Source: Paludicola sp. MB14-C6
GTDB lineage: Bacteria > Bacillota > Clostridia > Oscillospirales > Ruminococcaceae
Assembly (NCBI RefSeq): GCF_030908625.1
Contig: NZ_CP133133.1
Span: 2,046,001 to 2,110,000, forward strand
Length of the DNA stretch: 64,000 nt
Direction: 5' to 3'
The notes beneath the pieces are model-generated. The model ran no database searches and was not told the origin of the DNA. It saw only the letters and a list, made by a program, of their open reading frames with translations. The position numbers were made by a program, and so were the translations under genes. Numbering within the stretch: position 1 is the first letter of the stretch; each line of letters begins with the position of its first letter. This document shows positions 57,479-64,000 of the stretch, one piece after another.

Positions 57479-58930
57479 ATGTTAGTTAAAGCTAAAAAAG
57501 ACCGAACACAAGTAGAGTTTTTGTGCTTAGAAGAATTTATTCCAGCAGAACATTTGCTTAGAAAAATAGATAGTGCAGTGGATTTCTGTCATATATATGA
57601 TTTCGTAGAGGATTTGTATTGTAAAGATAATGGAAGACCAAGCATAGACCCAGTAGTACTAATCAAAATGGTCTTAATACAACATTTGTATGGAATAAGT
57701 TCGTTGCGCAAATTGGTAGAAGAAGTACAAATGAACTGTGCATATCGTTGGTTTTTAGGATATTTAATGACAGAACAAATACCTCACTTTACAACAATAA
57801 GTTATGCCTTTAAACATAGATTTAACGAGAATACTATTGCATGCATTTTCAACTGGATATTGAATGAAATCAATGATATGGGATATCTTGACCCAGAGGT
57901 GGTATTTGTAGATGGAACCCATATAAAAGCAAATGCAAATATAAAAAAGGTTGTAAAGAAATCAATCCCCGTAGCAGCAAAACATTATGAGAAACAACTA
58001 ATGGACGAAATCAATAAAGATAGAGAAGAACATAAAAAAAAGCCATTTGACGATACAAAGCCACCTAAAATAGAAGAAAAAATCATCAATGAATCAACCA
58101 CTGACCCTGAAAGCGGTGTATTTCATAAAGGAGAGCATAAGAAATGCCTTGCTTATGAAGCACATACAGCTTGTGACAAAAAAGGCTACATTGTAGATGT
58201 TCATGTAACAGCAGGCAATGTACATGACAGCGTAGCATTCGATGATTTGTATGATAAATTAAAAGAAAACCACCCCGAAATCCAAACAATAGTGGCAGAT
58301 AGTGCCTACAATACTCCCTATATTGCAAAAAGACTTATAGATGATGGAAAAGATTTATTAGTACCATATCGTAGACCAATGACAAAACAAGGCTTTTTTA
58401 AGAAATATGATTTTTCATATGATGAATATTTTGACTGTGTAGTATGTCCAAACAATAAAGTTTTACACTATTCCACCACGAATAGAGAAGGATACAAAGA
58501 ATTTAAAAGCAATCCAAACGACTGTAAAATCTGTGGGTTTCGTTACAAATGCACTGAAAGTAAAGAATTCCAGAAACAATACACAGTTCATGTTTGGCAT
58601 GAGTACTTAGAGCAAGTTTCAGATATTCGTTATGCAATAAAATACAAAGATCTTTATGCACAGCGAAAAGAAACGATTGAGCGAGTTTTTGCTGATGCGA
58701 AAGAAAAATACGCAATGCGTTATACACCTTATCGAGGTCTTGCCCAAGTAACAAACTGGGTTAGGCTTAAATTTGCGTGCATGAACCTTAAAAAGCTGGC
58801 AATACATAAGTGGAGGGTGAACTCTCCTTTTTGTATCCTTTGCACTTTTTTCAAATTTTCAACCATATATTCAAAAGCCCGACTTTGGTTACGCCAAAAT
58901 CGGGCTTTTTCTTCAGACTGTACGAAGTAA
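57479..58930 (+). CDS. IS1182-family-like transposase
   Basis: This 483-aa DDE transposase has an N-terminal DUF772/InsH-like helical domain (about 20-110; IDPVVLIKMVLIQHLYGISS). Catalytic Asp is in VFVDGTHIKANANIKK, second Asp in IVADSAYNTPYIAKRL and Glu in ERVFADAKEKYAMRYTPYRG. A four-Cys zinc-like knuckle (CVVCPNN, then CKICGFRYKC) precedes the last part. The frame runs through the right inverted repeat, and its TAA stop (58928-58930) lies in the flanking direct repeat, outside the element. The frame looks intact, so the element may be active. Confidence 0.93.
   Translation: MLVKAKKDRTQVEFLCLEEFIPAEHLLRKIDSAVDFCHIYDFVEDLYCKDNGRPSIDPVVLIKMVLIQHLYGISSLRKLVEEVQMNCAYRWFLGYLMTEQIPHFTTISYAFKHRFNENTIACIFNWILNEINDMGYLDPEVVFVDGTHIKANANIKKVVKKSIPVAAKHYEKQLMDEINKDREEHKKKPFDDTKPPKIEEKIINESTTDPESGVFHKGEHKKCLAYEAHTACDKKGYIVDVHVTAGNVHDSVAFDDLYDKLKENHPEIQTIVADSAYNTPYIAKRLIDDGKDLLVPYRRPMTKQGFFKKYDFSYDEYFDCVVCPNNKVLHYSTTNREGYKEFKSNPNDCKICGFRYKCTESKEFQKQYTVHVWHEYLEQVSDIRYAIKYKDLYAQRKETIERVFADAKEKYAMRYTPYRGLAQVTNWVRLKFACMNLKKLAIHKWRVNSPFCILCTFFKFSTIYSKARLWLRQNRAFSSDCTK
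58873..58910 (+). terminator. Terminator inside the right IS end
   Basis: AAAAGCCCGA and TCGGGCTTTT form a perfect 10-bp stem with an inner TTTGG/CCAAA stem, followed by TT. It lies within the 3' end of the transposase reading frame. Confidence 0.8.
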
Positions 58931-58963
58931 GCCTGGAACATATGGTTCCAGGCTTACTTCGTT
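58921..58963 (+). repeat. 43-bp palindromic direct repeat, right of the IS1182 element
   Basis: This is identical to 57353-57395. It supplies the stop codon of the transposase. Confidence 0.95.
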
Positions 58964-59160
58964 AACCACATATATGAATTTTTCTGTGTAGGTCGGTCAG
59001 GTTTATAAACGATACGTAGTGTGCTGTTTCATTTGCATGATGAAGCAAAAAAAAATTTTGGGTATACCAAGAATTTTGTGTAAATATAAAAACAATCAGA
59101 ACAAGAAATAGGAACAAAATAGTAATTGACATAGTGTATAGGTTAGTTGAAACAAGTTTA

Positions 59161-59198
59161 TTTAATGACAAAAGGGGCATGCCCCTTTTGTCATTAAA
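59161..59198. repeat. 38-bp perfect palindrome in the IS256 non-coding end
   Basis: TTTAATGACAAAAGGGGC with its exact complement around a central AT. It lies 21 bp beyond the transposase stop, so it can act as a terminator-like hairpin for the transposase mRNA and as a barrier to incoming transcription. Confidence 0.85.
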
Positions 59199-59219
59199 TT
59201 TTGGCGGCTGAACATAGAA

Positions 59220-60446
59220 TCATCCAGCGATTCTGTCCGAAAACATGATGTTTAATTGGTTTAAAACAACGTCCCAATTTCGACAACGTTGTGTCCATCG
59301 TTCGACAATTTTCTTTGAAGCTAAATACAGTATCCTTTTTAAACTATCATCATTTTGAAATGATGGTTTGTTCTTGGTTATTTGTCTGAACTGCCTGTTT
59401 AATCCCTCAATAATATTAGTTGTGTATATTATTTTCCTTACATCAGTTGGATATGCAAAAAAGGTTGATAGTATATCCCAGTTATCCTCCCAACTCTTTA
59501 TGCAAGAAGGATAACTTTTACCCCATTTTTCTTTGAATGATATTAGATTATTCAATGCTTCTTCCTCTGTAACAGCTTGATATACTAGTTTTAGATCTGC
59601 CATTAACTTCTTGATATCTTTGTATCCTACATATCGTGTTGAATATCGAATTTGATGTATAATACAACGTTGAATGTGCGCTTTGGGATATGCTGCATTG
59701 ATTGCTTCTTTAAAACCTTTTAAACCGTCAACACAAAATAGGTATACATCTTGCAAACCCCTTGATTTCAAGTCATTCATAACGCTCAACCAGAATTTTG
59801 AGCTCTCGTTTTCTCCAATCCAAATGCCCAATATATCTTTATTTCCTTCAAGTGTAATTCCTAAAACCACATATGCTGCTTTCGTTACAAACTGATTGTT
59901 TTCTTTTACTTTGTAGTGTATTGCATCCATGAACACAAATGGGTATACACTATCTAGTGGACGGTTTTGCCATGCTGTTACTTCCGGCATTATTTTTTCT
60001 GTTATCTTGCTTACTAGTCCATCTGAAATTTCTACATCATAAAGATTTTTTACTTGTTCAGCAATATCTCGTTGAGACATGCCACAAGAGTAAAGTGCAA
60101 TAATTTTTTCTTCCATCCCGTCAGCATTACGATTATATTTACCAATAATTTGTGGTTCAAATTCACCGTTTCTATCACGAGGAACATTAATATCCACTTC
60201 GCCAAGTTGTGTTTTAACTGTTTTCTTTGAATATCCATTTCGATAATTTTTCGACATGCTTTTTCCGTCATCGTTCGCTATTCTTTGACTTTTTTGGTAA
60301 CCCAATTCTTCGTCTAATTCACTATCCATAACTTGCTGAAGAACATCTTTGAACATCTCTTTCATTGCCTGCATAACCTCTGTTGTGCTTGTGAAGTTTT
60401 GGCTGTTCACATACTCTTTTAATAACTCTTTCGGTTGCTTTTCCAT
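59220..60446 (-). CDS. IS256-family (Mutator-type) transposase
   Basis: This 408-aa transposase matches the IS256 group throughout. MKEMFKDVLQQVMDSELDEELGY is near the N-terminus, followed by the GEVDINVPRDRNGEFEP segment. The catalytic triad sits in VFMDAIHYKVKE (Asp), FCVDGLKGFKEAI (Asp) and IIYTTNIIEGLNRQFR (Glu). RCIIHQIRYSTRYV lies in the usual place. The frame is complete with a normal start context (AAGGAAGT upstream). The length is typical of the family, so the element may be functional. Confidence 0.95.
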   Translation of the reverse strand: MEKQPKELLKEYVNSQNFTSTTEVMQAMKEMFKDVLQQVMDSELDEELGYQKSQRIANDDGKSMSKNYRNGYSKKTVKTQLGEVDINVPRDRNGEFEPQIIGKYNRNADGMEEKIIALYSCGMSQRDIAEQVKNLYDVEISDGLVSKITEKIMPEVTAWQNRPLDSVYPFVFMDAIHYKVKENNQFVTKAAYVVLGITLEGNKDILGIWIGENESSKFWLSVMNDLKSRGLQDVYLFCVDGLKGFKEAINAAYPKAHIQRCIIHQIRYSTRYVGYKDIKKLMADLKLVYQAVTEEEALNNLISFKEKWGKSYPSCIKSWEDNWDILSTFFAYPTDVRKIIYTTNIIEGLNRQFRQITKNKPSFQNDDSLKRILYLASKKIVERWTQRCRNWDVVLNQLNIMFSDRIAG

Positions 60447-60551
60447 AAAAAAATACTTCCTTTCATACTTGAATTTATTATCTTAATTCTTGTCTGATTG
60501 GAAGTACCTTATTCACTTTTACACAAAATTTTCGGGAGTCTCATATGAATA

Positions 60552-62750
60552 CTAATCTAATCTAGCAATCATTTCGTCTTGCAGTTCCTTAGGTAAATCT
60601 ACAAAGTGAGCAGAGACACCCCAGAGTCTTACAATCAAATCTTTATACTTTTCGGGATTAAGTTGAGCATTCTTTAAATCGTCAAGATCCATTACATTTG
60701 GTTGATGTTGCAAACCACCAATTGAAAAATAAGATTTAATAAGGTTTTCTAAAATCTCACTACCATTATTGCCTTTAAAAGTTGAAGCAAAATATGAAAT
60801 CATAACACAATAATTCCATTGAATACATTGATAATCAATTTTTGCAGCAGATTTTAATGTTGCAGTTGGTCCATTTTTCATTGTTCCACTTTCTGGGGTT
60901 AAAGTTACTGCAACAGGAGTTCCTTGTTTTCTGCCTTCTGGAGTAGCCATTAAAGCTTGCCCAGTTATAACTGGATGCGGTTGATGAATTCCAGCGAGAT
61001 GCACTCCACCAGATACAGTTTTGTATTGAGATATTTCTTTACAACAATACTCAAGGATATCTTTTGCTATTAAATCAATATAATCGTCATCGTTACCCCA
61101 TTTTGGTGCATTCCATAGTTCATTTCGCATGATTTCACCATCAAGACCTTCAAAGTTATTCTCACAAGCATTATAAACCTCAGATAATTTATACTTCTTT
61201 AAATCATATACATACTTTTTAATTGCCGCAAGTGAGTTAATTCCTTCTGTCGGGCAGCCAATAAATACGCCCTTGTGCTTAACCGGATAACTTTCAAGTG
61301 TCATGTCTGTTGCTGAATCTATACTACCATGGAATAATGGAGATAGAATTGGAAGTGGGCACATGAGAGAACGCCATTCTAGATTTGAAGAAATTTTATT
61401 GTTTTTTAGTTCGTTAAAATAATATTGCTTATTGCCATTTTTATATTCTAGAAAAGCTTTATGTGTACGGTTAAAATGTTCAATTTTTACTTTTATTACA
61501 TTACCTAATTTTTCTTTAAATTGTGTAATAAACTCATCAAAAGTCAAATTATCTTTTGCAGTAGATAAGAAATCCATCAATGTATTAACTAAAGAAATCT
61601 GTCCTGAACAGTAAAAATCACCTTTTCCGGCAATTGTAATATCTTGACATAAATCAAAGCTGTAATCTCGAGCATATTTCACCTCTACTCCGGCTTTTAT
61701 CATACTTTCAATAAATAAATCATCATTATAATATGATATAAAATTTAGTCCTCTTACCGAAAGTTGGGTTGCCTTTTTAAGAAATTCAGGAGGGTTTTTA
61801 CTGTTGATTCTAATACTAATTTCTGGCTCAGGAAGGGCAGTCTTTTCAACTCCATTTAGTATCATAAAAGAAACTGCATTAACTGCGTTATCCCCATTTT
61901 CTAATATGCCTCCAATTGTGATATTTAGTTGAGCTGCATACTTATTCAAATAACTTTGATTTAAATCTACTTGATCATACATCTTTAAAAGTAAGCATTC
62001 AATTAACTGCTGTGCATCTTCGTATTTTGTATTTGCAAGGTATTTATTAAAAATCACATCTAATCTACCATAGTTTATAAATTCAAAACTTTCAATTAAA
62101 GTTGCTAAATGTGCAAACCACATAAGCTGAATTGCTTCATAAAAATTAGATGCTGGTTTATGTGAGATACATTTACATACACGACTAATTTCTAAAAGCT
62201 CTAATTTTCTTTTATTGTTTCTTTCTTGTTGTGATAATTTGAAAGCATATTCACTATATCTGTTAATTAAACATGATAGCCCATTATATGCAATTATTAC
62301 GCTATTAAGAAAATCAATATTATCTTGAGAAAGATTATTTTCATTTAATTTCGTCTTACAATTAGCAATAATCCCATCTATTCCTTGTTCAAGTATTATT
62401 GAATAATCGGGAGTGTAGTGAGTTTTATTATAAAACTGTTCGTTAAAACCAAAATAATCAATATCAGTTTGATTTACATAACTCGGATATGCTTGCAAGC
62501 AATAATCGCTAATATCATGATTATCCTCATTTCCTTTGTTTGCACATAGCATAGTACGTGTTCCGACAATTAGCTCTTGCTCACCAATATATAGTGGCAT
62601 ATTCTCAAATATCATTTTTGCACCCATTGCTTTTCGCTCGCACAAACTGGCATTTTCAGTGGCAGTTGTCCAATCTGATGGCATTGAAACTCTAGCAACT
62701 TTATTTTTGCTTGTTATAGTCTGTTCTCGAAGGTATTGCGTCCTTGTCAT
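60552..62750 (-). CDS. Glycyl-radical enzyme, unassigned class (PFL-like)
   Basis: This 732-aa glycyl-radical enzyme is related to pyruvate formate-lyase and dehydratase-type members but is not clearly any named class. The C-terminal barrel segment reads MATPEGRKQGTPVAVTL then KNGPTATLKSAAK, which is general to the family. The radical Gly is G711 in RLWGVSAHF, where most members have RVxGYS. The thiyl Cys is probably C368 in DLCQDI, giving CxD in place of the usual CxE of dehydratases and decarboxylases. GGAGGG precedes the ATG. The gene is third after an alcohol dehydrogenase and its activase, hinting at an aldehyde product (inference). Confidence 0.88.
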   Translation of the reverse strand: MTRTQYLREQTITSKNKVARVSMPSDWTTATENASLCERKAMGAKMIFENMPLYIGEQELIVGTRTMLCANKGNEDNHDISDYCLQAYPSYVNQTDIDYFGFNEQFYNKTHYTPDYSIILEQGIDGIIANCKTKLNENNLSQDNIDFLNSVIIAYNGLSCLINRYSEYAFKLSQQERNNKRKLELLEISRVCKCISHKPASNFYEAIQLMWFAHLATLIESFEFINYGRLDVIFNKYLANTKYEDAQQLIECLLLKMYDQVDLNQSYLNKYAAQLNITIGGILENGDNAVNAVSFMILNGVEKTALPEPEISIRINSKNPPEFLKKATQLSVRGLNFISYYNDDLFIESMIKAGVEVKYARDYSFDLCQDITIAGKGDFYCSGQISLVNTLMDFLSTAKDNLTFDEFITQFKEKLGNVIKVKIEHFNRTHKAFLEYKNGNKQYYFNELKNNKISSNLEWRSLMCPLPILSPLFHGSIDSATDMTLESYPVKHKGVFIGCPTEGINSLAAIKKYVYDLKKYKLSEVYNACENNFEGLDGEIMRNELWNAPKWGNDDDYIDLIAKDILEYCCKEISQYKTVSGGVHLAGIHQPHPVITGQALMATPEGRKQGTPVAVTLTPESGTMKNGPTATLKSAAKIDYQCIQWNYCVMISYFASTFKGNNGSEILENLIKSYFSIGGLQHQPNVMDLDDLKNAQLNPEKYKDLIVRLWGVSAHFVDLPKELQDEMIARLD

Positions 62751-62762
62751 ATTAACCCTCCA

Positions 62763-63698
62763 CTAATCAATATTGATTCCATTATTAATAAAAATCTGTT
62801 TATATTTAGATAACGTATGATTTTCTATTAACTTCGTAGTGTTATAGCAATAATCGAATCCTAATGTTTTATATTTGCTCTTTCCTAAAGTGTGATATGG
62901 CATTAGAGTTACTTTTTTTATATTTTGCAGTGGCTTAATAAAATTTGCTATATATTCCATTTCTTTTTGGGTAGAATTCACTCCATCTATAACAGGAATT
63001 CTAATCCAAATTGGTTTGTTATGTTTATCTAAGTTTATCAAATTCTCCAAAATAAGCTTGTTAGAAACTCCTGTTGCATTTCTATGAATCCCTTCATCAA
63101 ATGCTTTTATATCATATAAGTACAAATCGCAATATGGTAAGGTTTTCTCAAAAAGCTCCCAACTTGCATATCCACAGGTATCAATTGTAGTGTTAATGCC
63201 TACCACTTTGCATAGCTTCATGCATTCAACTACAAATTCAGCCTGCAGCATTGCTTCACCACCTGAAAATGTCACTCCACCATCAACACCATAGAAATCT
63301 TTATCTTTTAAGACAAGTTTTAAAACTTCATCAGGTGTTAATTCAAAACCACAAATTGTTAGTGCTTGTGTTGGACAGTTATTGATACATTTTTGACACA
63401 GCTTACAATTATTGTGGTTTATAATATGCTCTCCATGTATAAATGCATGACAGCTACATATTTCTTGGCATTTTCTACATTCGATGCATTTTTCACTGAA
63501 ATATTGCATCTGTTTATTTTTATACAGTCCCTCTGGATTGTGACACCATTTGCATCTTAATGGACAACCTTTCATAAAAATGGTAGTCCTAATACCATTA
63601 CCATCATGCACTGAAAAACGTTGTACATCAAAAACTATTCCTTTTAAAATAATATATTCCCCCTTATAAAGAAAGCAAATATATTTGTTTGATGTCAT
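62763..63698 (-). CDS. Glycyl-radical enzyme activating protein (radical SAM)
   Basis: This protein uses SAM and a 4Fe-4S cluster to place the radical on the enzyme encoded 12 bp downstream. The frame is 311 aa. The radical-SAM motif is CPLRCKWC (C45, C49, C52), then a ferredoxin-like insert with two clusters' worth of Cys (71, 74, 77, 81 and 98, 101, 104, 108), then GGVTFSGGEAMLQ. The insert is characteristic of activases for dehydratase/lyase-type enzymes, not of PflA. The ATG at 63698 lies inside the upstream gene with a poor site. An AAGGGGG overlaps the upstream stop codon and points to an ATT start at 63653 or 63650, which would trim 15 or 16 residues and fit homologues better. Confidence 0.92.
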   Translation of the reverse strand: MTSNKYICFLYKGEYIILKGIVFDVQRFSVHDGNGIRTTIFMKGCPLRCKWCHNPEGLYKNKQMQYFSEKCIECRKCQEICSCHAFIHGEHIINHNNCKLCQKCINNCPTQALTICGFELTPDEVLKLVLKDKDFYGVDGGVTFSGGEAMLQAEFVVECMKLCKVVGINTTIDTCGYASWELFEKTLPYCDLYLYDIKAFDEGIHRNATGVSNKLILENLINLDKHNKPIWIRIPVIDGVNSTQKEMEYIANFIKPLQNIKKVTLMPYHTLGKSKYKTLGFDYCYNTTKLIENHTLSKYKQIFINNGINID

Positions 63699-64000
63699 CT
63701 TTTCTTAAAGGAGGATTACTTCCTAAAACACCATTTTCATTAAAGCTTACTTCAACAACATCGGAAACTAGTTGCTCAATGTCTTCTTTGTTTACACCAA
63801 ATTCAGATATTCTCGTTTGAACGCCATATTTTTTTATGTAACTTTCAAAAGTTAATACGGCTTGCCTTAGATTTTGTGAAAAAATCATTTGAGCAAATTG
63901 TTCGTATCTATTATTATCTTCTCTATTTGCAAAAAACTTCATCCACGCAAGCATCATACAAGATAGTGTTGCTCCGTGCGTTGCGTGATAACGAGCGCTC
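63664..64000 (-). CDS. Iron-containing alcohol dehydrogenase, 3' part
   Basis: This is the C-terminal part of a group III (iron-dependent) alcohol dehydrogenase; the 5' part lies beyond the window. At the edge the frame reads RYHATHGATLS, the conserved His-containing metal-binding segment, followed by MMLAWMKFFANRED, close to the butanol-dehydrogenase BdhA/YugJ pattern. The remaining helices (FAQMIFSQNLRQAVLTFESYIKKYG and later LRKDDIKQIYLLSL) match the usual C-terminus. It likely reduces an aldehyde with NAD(P)H and is the first visible gene of the operon with the activase and glycyl-radical enzyme. Confidence 0.88.
   Translation of the reverse strand, partial: SARYHATHGATLSCMMLAWMKFFANREDNNRYEQFAQMIFSQNLRQAVLTFESYIKKYGVQTRISEFGVNKEDIEQLVSDVVEVSFNENGVLGSNPPLRKDDIKQIYLLSL

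Larger units (their letters stand above)
57396..58920 (+). mobile_element. IS1182-family-like insertion sequence, complete
   Basis: This 1525-bp element lies between two 43-bp direct repeats. The imperfect terminal inverted repeats are CAGCTTGTAGAAAAAG at the left and CAGTCTGAAGAAAAAG read inward from the right (13 of 16 match). It carries a single transposase gene. A hairpin just inside the left end and a terminator just inside the right end shield it from outside transcription. Family placement comes from the transposase architecture and the long palindromic target repeat, and was not checked against a database. Confidence 0.85.
59060..60542 (-). mobile_element. IS256-family-like insertion sequence
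   Basis: This element of about 1483 bp has imperfect 25-bp terminal inverted repeats: GGGTATACC… at 59060 and, from the other end, GAGACTCCC…, sharing a perfect inner AATTTTGTGTAAA (18 of 25 positions overall). It contains one minus-strand transposase. The 8 bases next to the two ends (AAAATTTT and ATATGAAT) do not match, so no target duplication is seen at these borders. It sits 9 bp after the glycyl-radical enzyme stop codon. Confidence 0.82.

Noticed and set aside
60552..62750. Naming the glycyl-radical enzyme pflB or a glycerol dehydratase
   Set aside because: The CC pair of PFL is missing, the radical loop differs, the C-x-E motif of dehydratases is C-x-D and the activase carries extra clusters, so neither name is supported.

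Overview
This AT-rich window (roughly one third G+C by eye) comes from a low-GC anaerobic Firmicute, a clostridium and probably a gut-type Oscillospirales/Ruminococcaceae member. The signs are a fused single-chain PurL, the rpoB-rpoC-rpsL-rpsG-fusA-tuf order, a T-box leader, glycyl-radical fermentation genes, an OmpR/EnvZ-type two-component pair, Gram-positive surface anchoring and strong Shine-Dalgarno sites. No 16S rRNA gene is present, so the placement is an inference.

Region 1 (1-17.5 kb) is mixed housekeeping: the 3' end of mtaB, purL, two membrane-protein genes, trmN6 and rsmI, a response regulator/histidine kinase pair behind an 82-nt nested inverted repeat, a CPBP-type protease, an acyl-CoA synthetase behind a T-box with a probable leucine (CUC) specifier, a TIM-barrel isomerase-like protein, a GNAT enzyme, a nucleotidyltransferase-like protein and a membrane protein. 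Region 2 (17.5-30 kb) is the transcription/translation core: rpoB with an Asp/Glu-rich C-terminal tail and a 258-nt leader, then rpoC, rpsL, rpsG, fusA and tuf. Region 3 (30.4-39.4 kb) is an oppABCDF-type peptide importer with large stem-loops after oppA and a twice-repeated copy of the oppF 3' end behind it. A DegV protein, an acyl-CoA thioesterase and an MFS transporter follow.

Region 4 (39.5-56.8 kb) looks like a surface-behaviour module. A c-di-GMP phosphodiesterase and a diguanylate cyclase form a minus-strand operon. Divergent from them is a type IV pilus/type II secretion-like operon: transglutaminase-fold lipoprotein, GspF/PilC, four small pseudopilin-like proteins and PilT. It is followed by a 2340-aa adhesin with a choice-of-anchor-A-like head, 17 SpaA/Cna-B-like repeats and a sortase-type tail with an atypical motif. 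No PilB, prepilin peptidase or sortase is in the window.

Region 5 (56.9-64 kb) is accessory. Two tRNA-Ser genes are followed by a complete IS1182-type element between 43-bp directly repeated palindromes, then an IS256-type element, then a minus-strand operon of an iron-dependent alcohol dehydrogenase (cut by the window end), a glycyl-radical activase and a glycyl-radical enzyme. The enzyme's radical loop and active-site motif depart from the usual consensus. Its substrate cannot be read from the sequence, and together with the pilus/adhesin module it is the best candidate here for undescribed biology.
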